Notes under the pieces: generated by a model | What the model saw: the letters and a program-made list of their open reading frames with translations, nothing else | Told to the model about the DNA's origin: nothing | The model's database searches: none | Shown: positions 25,402-32,896 of the stretch, piece after piece | How the letters are laid out: the number at the start of each line of letters is the position of its first letter | How positions within the stretch are numbered: the stretch's first letter is position 1 | Translations under genes and position numbers: made by a program | Origin: CAYSLC01 sp964431545 | GTDB taxonomy: Bacteria > Desulfobacterota > Desulfobacteria > Desulfobacterales > JAABSP01 | Length of the DNA: 38,540 bases | NCBI GenBank assembly: GCA_964431545.1 | Contig: CAYSLC010000024.1 | Location: forward strand, 1 to 38,540 | Direction of reading: 5' to 3'

Positions 25402-25629
25402 GTTCTTCGGAAAAGTCTTGACGGGCGTTATTCGCGGGAATTGGAAGTAGTCTATTTGGAAGACTGCCTGCCAGGAAACAGGATCGCTCTGTGCGGGTTT
25501 TCCTGTTTTACACAGGCTGTATTCCTGCTTTTCAGGAAACATCCCCCCTTTTTTCGTGCATCCTCTCAATTCATACGAAACATCCACCGACGGTTCCGAC
25601 TTTCCATCGATTTTTACCCCACGGAGATG

Positions 25630-25645
25630 TGGCATGTTCCTTGCT
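25630..25645 (+). promoter_or_regulatory. Candidate sigma-54 promoter upstream of the porin gene
   Basis: TGGCATG at 25630-25636, TTCC, then TTGCT at 25641-25645. Only one core position departs from the TGGCACG-N4-TTGCW consensus, making this one of the two best such motifs in the window. The predicted start near 25656 leaves a leader of about 350 bases before the porin ATG at 26007. Confidence 0.55.
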
Positions 25646-25656
25646 ATGCTCTTGTG

Positions 25657-25938
25657 ATGATTTTTTGGGCCGATGGCACCATGCCGCGATTTTTTTTGTT
25701 GGAAACAGACGCAGCACACCGGACGGCGGAGAACTTGGCGCTTTTTCTATATGACTTTCACGCAGGGAAGGTCGAGGCGCTTTTGCCCAATGAGATGATG
25801 GAGAAGCGGATTTTTGCACTCCTTGTCAGAGATCCGGCCGGTGATGAGGTTCTGTACGGAAAACAGCGCGATCCAGGGGCGCCGGGAGCCGGTGGTGCAC
25901 CACATCATTTGGGCCTATGGCATTTTCATTGCATTTGA
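25657..25938 (+). pseudogene. Possible remnant of a kinase periplasmic sensor domain
   Basis: The frame from about 25680 encodes AENLALFLYDFHAGKVEALL then EKRIFALLVRDPAGDEVLYG. This resembles the periplasmic sensor of the kinase at 34760-37840 (LSKPLWNFDYETAEKIAES ... ISAIRIINARREAVF). No ribosome site precedes either ATG (25657, 25680). Similarity ends near 25870, where a 36-base sequence shared with the CHASE2 gene begins. I infer a decayed gene fragment; an intact short protein cannot be ruled out. Confidence 0.35.
25873..25908 (+). repeat. 36-base direct repeat, copy 1
   Basis: Matches 29082-29117 at 34 of 36 positions in the same orientation. The other copy lies inside the CHASE2-HD-GYP gene, where it encodes DVMHHRLPAPLA on the minus strand. 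This copy is non-coding and sits exactly where the sensor-like remnant loses similarity. Confidence 0.7.
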
Positions 25939-26006
25939 GTGCTGGAGAAGGTTCACGCAAATCTTACCGCAACACGATCTATCATTGGAACCAGGTGGAG
26001 GACATA

Positions 26007-27215
26007 ATGATACAACGAATCATCGTCTTAACCTCAATGGCGGCAATCCTTCTATTCGCAACAACGGGCGCCGCCGGCATATTTGATACAGCCGGAGTCG
26101 ATATTCACGGGTTCGTCTCCCAGGGGTATCTCCTGAGCGATGAAAACAACTTTCTGGCCGATACGGTGGAGGGTACGTTTCAGTTCAATGAACTGGGCAT
26201 CAACTTCAGCAAGGAGCTGACGGAGAGTCTTCGGATCGGCGTTCAGCTCTTTGCCCGGGATTTCGGCGACGTCGGCGATAACGATGTGGTGATAGACTGG
26301 GCATACGGCGATTACCACTGGCGGGATTGGGCCGGTATCCGTGTCGGGATCATGAGGCTGGCCCACGGGTTCTACAACGAAACCCGGGACATCGATATGC
26401 TCCGTACCAGCATCCTGCTCCCACAGTCCATCTACCTGGAAAGCCGCCGGGACGCCTTTACCCGGATTCAGGGCGCCGGGGTTTACGGTGAAATCCCTTT
26501 GGGTCTCGCAGGCAGCCTTTCCTATCAAGCTGCAATCGGTGCCAGCAATCTTCCGGAGGACGGCGGAGTCGCAAGGGAGGTGGAAAATAGCGGGGTATTC
26601 GAGGTGGAAGACATTGACAACAGGATCGGCTACAACGGCAGCCTCCAATGGCGTTTGCCGGTGGAGGGCCTGCGAATCGGCGTCACCGGACTCCGAGGGA
26701 CGGATCTCGAACTCACTCTGCGAACAACGGTCCCGCTCAGTCCGGAGATACCGGCCGGCATCGGTGTGACCCACAAGATCGATTTCTGGGCGGAGGTCTT
26801 TAGCGCGGAGTACATGTCGGAGAAGCTGACCCTGGCCGCGGAATATATGGTTAGCAAGACCACGGACAACTTCGTCGGCATCAGGCCCATCGACAGCGAA
26901 AAGTCGGAAGGTTACTACTTGAATGCCGCCTACCGGCTGACAGACCGCCTCCAGATCGGTGCCTACTATTCCGAATTCTATCCGGACAAAGACGACAAGG
27001 ACGGGGATCGTTTTACACGGGGGGAACGACCGGATCACAAGGCATGGCAAAAGGATCTCGCGGTGTCGGTGAGGTTCGATGTGACCGACGACTGGATCGT
27101 GAAGCTGGAGGGGCATCGGATGAATGGCACCGGGCTCCTGCTCGATTCGGACAATCCCGAAGGGCTGGAGGAAGACTGGTACCTGTTCGCCGCCAAAGTT
27201 AGCTTCAGCTTTTGA
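26007..27215 (+). CDS. Porin-like outer-membrane beta-barrel protein
   Basis: A protein of 402 residues starting at the ATG at 26007, with GGAGG five bases upstream. A signal peptide (IIVLTSMAAILLFATTGAAG) is followed by alternating amphipathic strands throughout. Aromatic-rich turns are frequent (YGDYHWRDWAGIRVGIMR, YYLNAAYRLTDRLQIGAYYS) and the protein ends SFSF, with the terminal Phe typical of outer-membrane barrels. There is no TonB plug. It resembles uncharacterised phosphate/phosphonate-type porins of proteobacteria, but the substrate cannot be read from sequence. Its 3' end overlaps the convergent CHASE2-HD-GYP gene by 11 bases. A sigma-54 motif lies about 360 bases upstream. Confidence 0.85.
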   Translation: MIQRIIVLTSMAAILLFATTGAAGIFDTAGVDIHGFVSQGYLLSDENNFLADTVEGTFQFNELGINFSKELTESLRIGVQLFARDFGDVGDNDVVIDWAYGDYHWRDWAGIRVGIMRLAHGFYNETRDIDMLRTSILLPQSIYLESRRDAFTRIQGAGVYGEIPLGLAGSLSYQAAIGASNLPEDGGVAREVENSGVFEVEDIDNRIGYNGSLQWRLPVEGLRIGVTGLRGTDLELTLRTTVPLSPEIPAGIGVTHKIDFWAEVFSAEYMSEKLTLAAEYMVSKTTDNFVGIRPIDSEKSEGYYLNAAYRLTDRLQIGAYYSEFYPDKDDKDGDRFTRGERPDHKAWQKDLAVSVRFDVTDDWIVKLEGHRMNGTGLLLDSDNPEGLEEDWYLFAAKVSFSF

Positions 27216-29355
27216 CTGGGCCACGATCCTCCTCCGGGTCGGCGTACCGCTCCGAGATCTCGATGAACCGGTCCTCCAGGGCGACGAACGCATCCACCAC
27301 ATCGGGATCGAAATGGGTCCCCCTGCCGGACAGAATGATCGATTTGGCCATTTCATGGGTATATGCGGGTTTATAGACCCGCTTGGTCCGCAGCGCGTCA
27401 TACACGTCGGCCACCGCCATCAGACGGCCCGCCAGGGGGATTTCGTCTCCGGCCAGGCCCTGGGGATACCCCTCGCCCCCCCACTGCTCATGGTGCGCGT
27501 AGACCGCGTCCTGGGCGAACCGGAAGTAGGGGGAGGCCAGAGGCGAGCCCAGTCGCTCCTCGGCCCGGCGCAGGGCGTCCCGGCCGTAATCGGTGTGCCG
27601 CTTCATGATCTCGAACTCCTCCTCCGTCAGCTTCTCGGGCTTCAGCAGGATCCGGTCCGGAATGCCCACCTTCCCGATATCGTGAAGCGGCGCGCTTTTG
27701 TAGAGATAGACGATGGTCTCCCGGGTCAGGGAGGCCGCGTGGCCGCACCGTGTGCGGCTCAGGTATTCGGCCAGGCTCCGCACGTACTCCTGGGTCCGGA
27801 CCAGGTGGTTTCCGGTCTCGTTGTCCCGGGTCTCCGCCAGGGAGGCGAGGCTGTGGAGGGTCAGTTCCTGGGCTTCCAGGAGCATCTGCGTCTGTTCCCG
27901 GTTCTTGATCTCCTCCCGGATGAACTTGATGAGGGTCAAAATCGAGAAGTTGCTGATCATGGCGATCACGGGGAACTGGGGGGAGAGAAAAAGCCCGCCG
28001 TGGGAGAGCAGACCCAGGCTCCCTTGCCACATCCCCAGGCCGGTCAGTCCGATCAGAAGAAAGCCGGCCATGGATCTCCTCCAGAGCAGGAGGGCGGTGG
28101 AGAAGAGACCGGCGGCGAGCACGGCCGACGCTTCGGCCCAGGCCCCCCACCAGGGACGGGAGACGAAATCTCTCTTGAGCATGTTCTGGGCGACGGTGGC
28201 GTGGAGTTCAATGCCCGGAACCAGCGGGTGGAGCGGCGTGGGATGGGCGTCCGAAAGGGCCGGCGCCGAAGAGCCGACAAAGACCATCCGGCCCTTCAGG
28301 ACCGTCGGGTCGACACGTCCCCTGAGAATGTCCGAAGCCGGAATGTAGGTGAAGAACCGCGGACCGGAATAGTATCGAATCAGCAGATGCCCCTCCCTGT
28401 CCAGGGGAATCCGGACCTGTTCGCCACCGATCACCATGCGAAGCGATTCCGGTATACCCCGTGTTACCTCGAGAATCAAATTGCCGGCACCGGTGGCCTG
28501 GATGAAAGTGGCCAAGGCGAGTCCGGGATAGAACCGGCCTTGATACCCGATCACCATCCCGATCTTCCGCAGGACGCCGTCTTCGTCCGGAGAGGCGTTG
28601 ATGAATCCCGAGGCGGTGGCGGCCTCGCAGAAACGGTCGAGATTCGGCGTCACATCCCGGGCGCGGGGAAGGCTCAACTCCCAGTTTCCCCCTCCGTTCG
28701 CGGCGGACACTGTCAGGTTGAGCGGATGGAGGTCGCATGCGCCCTTATAGGGAATGGGCTTGGGAGTGTAGAAGAAGGGATATCCCAGAACGAAGGGGCC
28801 GCTTTTCAGGATATCCGCGAAGATGATGTCGTTATTCCGGTAATTGTCCGGAACGCCGATGATATGGACGTCGGCGCGAACCTCACGGGAGAGATCCCGT
28901 TCCAGAATATGGACGGAGGTCCGGTCCGATTCCGCGAACACGATGTCCAGGCCCACCGCCCCCGCCTCCATGTCCTGGATCCGCATCAGCAGGCGGGCAA
29001 CGGTATACCGCGGCCAGGGCCACTGACCGATTTCGGCCAGGCTCTTTTCGTCGATATCGACGATCACCGGCATCCCGGGGGCCAGGGGCGCCGGGAGCCG
29101 ATGGTGCATCACATCATAGATCTTATGGTTGACAAGGCGTAGAAGATCCGGCGGAGACAGGCAAAGGGACGCCCAGAACAGGGTGGAGATCAGGCTGATG
29201 GCGACCAGTCCCCGGTGGCGCAGGATGATCCGATTGAGAACCGGCCGATGCCATGGAGCCTGTCCGTCGCCCCCCTTCGGATCGCATGGTTCCGCCACCG
29301 CGCTATCGGACGGTGACTTCGACCCGTCGGTTTCTGGGCTCCGGAACATCGTCAT
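27205..29355 (-). CDS. CHASE2-HD-GYP protein, probable cyclic-di-GMP phosphodiesterase
   Basis: About 716 residues. The start is uncertain: an ATG at 29355 is used, with ATGs at 29349 and 29385 possible; all overlap the upstream gene and none has a strong ribosome site. After one membrane segment comes a large extracytoplasmic CHASE2 domain (VIVDIDEKSLAEIGQWPWPR, GAVGLDIVFAESDR, GFINASPDEDGVLRK, VFVGSSAPALSD). Three clustered membrane helices and a short coiled coil follow. The cytoplasmic HD-GYP domain is complete: NETGNH, HDIGKVGIPD, HHEQWGGEGYP, VADVYDALRTKRVYK. HD-GYP enzymes hydrolyse cyclic di-GMP. It is the last gene of a FecR-OmpA-CHASE2 operon. Confidence 0.92.
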   Translation of the reverse strand: MTMFRSPETDGSKSPSDSAVAEPCDPKGGDGQAPWHRPVLNRIILRHRGLVAISLISTLFWASLCLSPPDLLRLVNHKIYDVMHHRLPAPLAPGMPVIVDIDEKSLAEIGQWPWPRYTVARLLMRIQDMEAGAVGLDIVFAESDRTSVHILERDLSREVRADVHIIGVPDNYRNNDIIFADILKSGPFVLGYPFFYTPKPIPYKGACDLHPLNLTVSAANGGGNWELSLPRARDVTPNLDRFCEAATASGFINASPDEDGVLRKIGMVIGYQGRFYPGLALATFIQATGAGNLILEVTRGIPESLRMVIGGEQVRIPLDREGHLLIRYYSGPRFFTYIPASDILRGRVDPTVLKGRMVFVGSSAPALSDAHPTPLHPLVPGIELHATVAQNMLKRDFVSRPWWGAWAEASAVLAAGLFSTALLLWRRSMAGFLLIGLTGLGMWQGSLGLLSHGGLFLSPQFPVIAMISNFSILTLIKFIREEIKNREQTQMLLEAQELTLHSLASLAETRDNETGNHLVRTQEYVRSLAEYLSRTRCGHAASLTRETIVYLYKSAPLHDIGKVGIPDRILLKPEKLTEEEFEIMKRHTDYGRDALRRAEERLGSPLASPYFRFAQDAVYAHHEQWGGEGYPQGLAGDEIPLAGRLMAVADVYDALRTKRVYKPAYTHEMAKSIILSGRGTHFDPDVVDAFVALEDRFIEISERYADPEEDRGPVKS
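29082..29117 (+). repeat. 36-base direct repeat, copy 2 (inside CHASE2 gene)
   Basis: Matches 25873-25908 at 34 of 36 positions. Here it is coding on the minus strand, within the conserved segment just before the first CHASE2 strand. Confidence 0.7.
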
Positions 29356-29920
29356 CCGTGGGAATGAGCGGGTTTCCTTCCCCATGGGAGGTGGTGGAGA
29401 TGATGTCCGTCGGAACCCCCGCTTCCATCAGGATCTGGTGGACCGCTTCGGCCCGTTCCAGGGAAAGTTCCCAGTTGAGTTCCTCGGAGCCCTTCCGATC
29501 CGAGTGGCCGACCACGGAGATGTCCCTGGAGTCCCGGTCCCGAATGGTCTCCAGGATCTTCGACACCTTTTGCCGGCTCTCGGGTGTCAGCTCGGCGGTT
29601 CCGGATACGAAGAAGAGCGTGAAGATCTTCGGAGGCGCCGGTTCGATGGCCATGGCGTCGCCGAACCAGCGCCGGATCTCCTTGTTCGACACCGGCCTTG
29701 GAGCGGAAGGGGGAGTCTGTGGATCCGAGATAAAGATGCCCCGCCCCTCTTCTTCCAGGGTTCGGGTGCCTTTTTCATTGCTAACCGTAATGGCGCCGAC
29801 TTTCCCCTCTGGATCGGGCATCAGTACAAAGACGTTCCCGGCCGGCGCACAGGAGATCAGAAAAAGGGTCCCCAAGAGCCATGAGATCACCCGGATTCTT
29901 CCGCGGCGGGACGATTTCAT
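29303..29920 (-). CDS. OmpA-like lipoprotein of the FecR-CHASE2 operon
   Basis: A protein of 205 residues with a lipoprotein signal ending in LISC (Cys24). A linker of about 75 residues is followed by a canonical OmpA-like domain (about 100-205): FVSGTAELTPESRQKV, ISVVGHSDRKGSEELNWELS, LERAEAVHQIL, EPRNRRVEVTV. It is expected to be anchored in the outer membrane and to bind peptidoglycan. Its ATG overlaps the stop of the FecR-like gene by 4 bases, and its 3' end overlaps the CHASE2 gene, so the three products are translationally coupled and probably form an envelope sensing unit. Confidence 0.92.
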   Translation of the reverse strand: MKSSRRGRIRVISWLLGTLFLISCAPAGNVFVLMPDPEGKVGAITVSNEKGTRTLEEEGRGIFISDPQTPPSAPRPVSNKEIRRWFGDAMAIEPAPPKIFTLFFVSGTAELTPESRQKVSKILETIRDRDSRDISVVGHSDRKGSEELNWELSLERAEAVHQILMEAGVPTDIISTTSHGEGNPLIPTDDDVPEPRNRRVEVTVR

Positions 29921-30384
29921 GACGGGCCTCCCACCTTTACGCAGAACCGGGTTCCACGGATGCCGACCGTCCCCACCGGTGTCTCGATTCTGGCCGATTC
30001 CGGTGAAAGCTTGCCGATCAAGCCGGATAGGAAGGAGAAGGTCCCCTTGACCATTCTCGCCACCAGGGAAAACCGCTTTTCCCTCGGTTCAAAGACAAAT
30101 TCGTCCAGAACCAGTTCACTTTCCGGCCCCAGGGACAACAGGGTGTTGTCCTGGAGGACGATGCCCATGGCCCCTTCGGCCCCGGTTCGGAGAACATCCC
30201 CCGGAAACAGCCGTGTACCCGGTTCGGCGGAGATCTCTTCTTCCCCCCGCAGGATCCACCCCGGAGGCCGGATCGTTTTGACGCTGCCGGCCGGGTCCGA
30301 GGCCCGCGCGGACTCCGGGAGACCAGGGAGTGAGATCAGGATGAACACGCTCAAGACAACCCCCATGATGCGAACGCCGATCAT
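29917..30384 (-). CDS. Secreted FecR-domain protein
   Basis: A protein of 155 residues from the ATG at 30384, preceded by AAAGGAG at a good distance; an ATG at 30405 is further upstream but without one. A signal peptide (about 1-30, ending ESARA) is followed by a FecR domain: ISAEPGTRLFPGDVLRTGAE, MGIVLQDNTLLSLGPESELVL, FVFEPREKRFSLVARMVKGT, and the signature IETPVGTVGIRGTRF. There is no sigma/anti-sigma partner here. In many bacteria such stand-alone FecR proteins accompany CHASE2 sensors, as here. The role is likely periplasmic ligand or surface sensing for the CHASE2-HD-GYP protein. Confidence 0.9.
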   Translation of the reverse strand: MIGVRIMGVVLSVFILISLPGLPESARASDPAGSVKTIRPPGWILRGEEEISAEPGTRLFPGDVLRTGAEGAMGIVLQDNTLLSLGPESELVLDEFVFEPREKRFSLVARMVKGTFSFLSGLIGKLSPESARIETPVGTVGIRGTRFCVKVGGPS

Positions 30385-30460
30385 TGGATCTCCTTTGGTT
30401 TTCATCGGTTCCTTCGATTGATTGCATCAACGGTCGAAAACGATCGATCCAATCTGAGTC

Positions 30461-30488
30461 ATCATACCGATCCGGAATATTTTTACAA
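30461..30488 (-). promoter_or_regulatory. Candidate sigma-70-type promoter of the FecR-OmpA-CHASE2 operon
   Basis: On the minus strand, TTGTAA (30488-30483) and TATGAT (30466-30461) are separated by 16 bases. The -10 box matches consensus at five of six positions and the -35 at four. It lies about 75 bases before the FecR ATG at 30384. Confidence 0.35.
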
Positions 30489-30633
30489 GCCGGAATCGCG
30501 CGCACCGGGGTAACCGATCCGATCAGAAAGCGATGGCCCGAGATCAGACCGACCGTCACGTCGATCACGATAGCGGGCGTGAAAGGTGTTTGAAAGCAAA
30601 ATAGACCTATCGGAGGGTCTCGGGCGAGTGGTG

Positions 30634-30993
30634 TTATGTGAATAAACGGCCCATGATGTCCCGAATGTGATGAAATCGAAATGGCTTTCTCAGGTATGCA
30701 AACGCTCCTGCGTCCATTGCTTCCTTCCGGGTCTGATCACATCCATGCCCCGTGATGATGATCACCGGGAGATCCGGGCGGATTCGCCTGGAATTTTTCA
30801 GGAATTCGATCCCATCCATCCCGGGCATCCGGATATCGGCGAATGCGGCCCCGTAGCTTGTTTTTTGAAGGGCCAGGAGGCCCGACTTACCGTCCCCGGC
30901 ATTCTCCGTCTGGAAATGGAGCAGGGTTAGAAACTCCAGGAGTACATCGCGGACAATGGGTTCATCGTCAACAATCAGGATTTTTCTGTGCAT
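30634..30993 (-). CDS. Single-domain response regulator (CheY-like)
   Basis: A protein of 119 residues from the ATG at 30993, preceded by GGAGAAG; the frame is open upstream but REC begins at residue 3. It is a REC domain only: KILIVDDEP, phosphoacceptor Asp53 in FADIRMPGMDG, VIIITGHG, and Lys in YLRKPF. There is no output domain. It overlaps the 3' end of the kinase fragment by 26 bases, so it is the cognate receiver of that kinase. With the kinase gene damaged upstream, it may now be unpaired or served by other kinases. Confidence 0.92.
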   Translation of the reverse strand: MHRKILIVDDEPIVRDVLLEFLTLLHFQTENAGDGKSGLLALQKTSYGAAFADIRMPGMDGIEFLKNSRRIRPDLPVIIITGHGCDQTRKEAMDAGAFAYLRKPFRFHHIRDIMGRLFT

Positions 30994-31921
30994 CGGCTTC
31001 TCCGTCGGGTTCTGTTCCTTGATCGGATGGATCTTTCGGCAGGGAGATGGTAAATTCCGTGCCTTCACCTTCCGCTGAAACGAAGGCGATATGGCCGTCA
31101 CATTCTTCGATGATCGACTTGGATATCGATAACCCGAGGCCGGTCCCCCGGTCCGGATCCTTGGTGGTAAAGAACGGGTCGAATATCCTGAACATATGCT
31201 TTTCCGGAATCCCATTTCCGTTATCCCGGATGTTCAGCTCCACCCTGTCGCGGGCGCCGGATCTTTCCTCACGGGTCGAAAGGACGATCCTCGGCAAAAA
31301 CAAGTCCTTTTCCGCCGCCATCCGCTCTTCCAACGCATCGCGCGCATTGGTGAGAAGGTTCAGCAACACTTCCTCCAAGGAAAAGGGGTTGACCCGGACG
31401 GGGAGAGGATTCGGCGCGGTCTGCAAAACCAGCCGAATCCCCCGGGATTGAAGCTGTGTTTTCACCAAATGAAGACTCGAACGCACAATACGGTTCAAGT
31501 CGACGATTTGGGTTTCCCGGAGTCCGGCCTCCCGGGCGAACCGGCGGACATGGTCGATGATGTGAACCATCCGATCGATCTGTTCAAGGATGACCTGCAA
31601 GCGTTCCGCCGTTTTCGCGGGTTCCAGCGAACGCTGCTGTTCGGACTGCATCAAAAGGATTTCGGCGATTCCCGATATCCCCGCCAGGGGTTGGTTCAAC
31701 TCATGGGCGATGCCCGCGGCCATTTCCCCCAGGGACCGAAGCCGGTCGGAGCGCATTTGAAGGGTCCGCTGCTTTTCCAGTTCGATTTCCGCCTGTCGCC
31801 GAAGCTTGATTTCTCCTCTCAGCTGCCGGTTCTTCTTTGCCAGCAAAGCCTGTTGCCGTTCGGATTCATCGAACCTTGCCTGGAGAACGATACTCCGGGA
31901 ATTGAATCGGAGCAGAAGCAC
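30968..31921 (-). CDS. Histidine kinase portion of a frameshifted binding-protein-kinase fusion
   Basis: 317 residues from a GTG at 31921, which lacks a clear ribosome site and lies inside a membrane helix. The same frame is open further upstream (to about 32010) and encodes the rest of that helix (RQLLWGTGSLSAVILLGVVLLLRF). It continues with a coiled coil (EIKLRRQAEIELEKQRTLQM), then HisKA with GIAHELNQPL, then HATPase (LTNARDAL, DNGNGIP, RGTGLGLSIS). The preceding frame supplies the periplasmic binding domain. The pair therefore looks like one gene (binding domain, membrane helix, kinase) split by a frameshift near 31975-32020. Whether it is a real mutation or a sequence error cannot be told here. 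Confidence 0.75.
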   Translation of the reverse strand: MLLLRFNSRSIVLQARFDESERQQALLAKKNRQLRGEIKLRRQAEIELEKQRTLQMRSDRLRSLGEMAAGIAHELNQPLAGISGIAEILLMQSEQQRSLEPAKTAERLQVILEQIDRMVHIIDHVRRFAREAGLRETQIVDLNRIVRSSLHLVKTQLQSRGIRLVLQTAPNPLPVRVNPFSLEEVLLNLLTNARDALEERMAAEKDLFLPRIVLSTREERSGARDRVELNIRDNGNGIPEKHMFRIFDPFFTTKDPDRGTGLGLSISKSIIEECDGHIAFVSAEGEGTEFTISLPKDPSDQGTEPDGEADAQKNPDC

Positions 31922-32778
31922 GACCCCGAGCAGAATGACGGCCGAGAGAGATCCCGTCCCCCATAGAAGCTGCCGGGGGGAGCGGGCGTATTCGATTTCG
32001 CCGCTACGGCGACGCCCATGGACTGGGTCGGGGAAACCGGGCCGATGGCTCTGATCTTCCCCGGCCAGGTCTGGAGGGCGACCAGGGCGTCCGGAATGTC
32101 CAACAGCGTGGTGTCGGCCTCGCCCCGAATGACGGCCGGCGCGAGTTCGCCGAGGTTTTCACTGGCCGTGTACAGCCGTATCTCGACACCGGTCTCCTCC
32201 AACCGGTACAGCTCCGGGTCAAGGCATGTATTTTCCATGGCGAGGATGGAACGTCCTTCGAGCAGGCGCCTCACCTGTCGGATGTCGCTGTCGAAATCAC
32301 CGCTGGGTGAGATGGGTTTGACCGGGGAATCGGCCCGGGCCATCAACCAGACGCCGGTGGGAAAGGTCGGCAGGGAATAGGTCACCACCCTTTCCCTCCA
32401 GTGAAGAATGGTCAGTCCATTGGCCAGAATGTCCCCTTTGATCTCCGTTTTTCCCGTTGGTTGAACGCCGTCGCCATCCGGACGGACCTGTGTTCCCGTC
32501 AAATCGCCCAGCGCTCTGCTCCACCGGGTCGGAACCCATTGGTAGGCGACGCCGATATGGCGGGCGAAAAGCCGCATCAACTCCACATCCAGCCCTTTCA
32601 CTTCTCCATTTTCCAAATAGACGAAATGGGCGTACGGAACCCCGAGATGGTGGATGGCGCCCCGGTTTCTGATCTCCTGAAGACCTCCGGCGAAAGAGAG
32701 CGTTCCATCCCCTCCTGTTCCGAAGAAAAGGAGAATGAGCGTCAATAAAAAAGAACACCATGCGAACTTCCCTTCCAT
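31819..32778 (-). CDS. Periplasmic binding domain portion of the frameshifted kinase gene
   Basis: The ATG at 32778 follows AAAGGATGAG. A signal peptide (AWCSFLLTLILLFFGTGGDG) leads into a family 3 solute-binding domain: GLDVELMRLFARHIGVAYQW, GDILANGLTILHWRERVVTY, NLGELAPAVIRGEADTTLLD, IRAIGPVSPTQSMGVAVA. After that point (about residue 255) the translation becomes Pro/Ser/Cys-rich and unlike any domain, while the kinase continues in another frame. The usual C-terminal helix (FNxFLxxIxxDGTY-type) is also missing, so a deletion of about 35-45 residues may accompany the frameshift. The true coding part is roughly 32000-32778. Confidence 0.75.
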   Translation of the reverse strand: MEGKFAWCSFLLTLILLFFGTGGDGTLSFAGGLQEIRNRGAIHHLGVPYAHFVYLENGEVKGLDVELMRLFARHIGVAYQWVPTRWSRALGDLTGTQVRPDGDGVQPTGKTEIKGDILANGLTILHWRERVVTYSLPTFPTGVWLMARADSPVKPISPSGDFDSDIRQVRRLLEGRSILAMENTCLDPELYRLEETGVEIRLYTASENLGELAPAVIRGEADTTLLDIPDALVALQTWPGKIRAIGPVSPTQSMGVAVAAKSNTPAPPGSFYGGRDLSRPSFCSGSCFCSDSIPGVSFSRQGSMNPNGNRLCWQRRTGS

Positions 32779-32896
32779 GATCTCATCCTTTCACCGGATG
32801 GTTTCCGGGAAAAAGGGGTTACGGCCATCGTATCCGTCGATGCCGTTCCAGAGCGCCTGAAGAAAACCATCAGAGGCCGAAATCTCACAGATCCCA

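Larger units (their letters stand above)
25402..26006. other. Long non-coding or degenerate region upstream of the porin gene
   Basis: These 605 bases contain a weak hairpin (CAGGAAAC ... GTTTTCCTG, 25472-25505, followed by TTTTA) that could end the kinase transcript. They also hold a strong -24/-12 motif at 25630-25645, a sensor-domain-like reading frame without a good start, and a 36-base sequence repeated at 29082. No intact gene is supported. Confidence 0.55.

Noticed and set aside
25472..25505. Rho-independent terminator after the hybrid kinase gene
   Set aside because: The stem is interrupted by a long internal loop and the T-tract is only four bases; too weak to call as a terminator.
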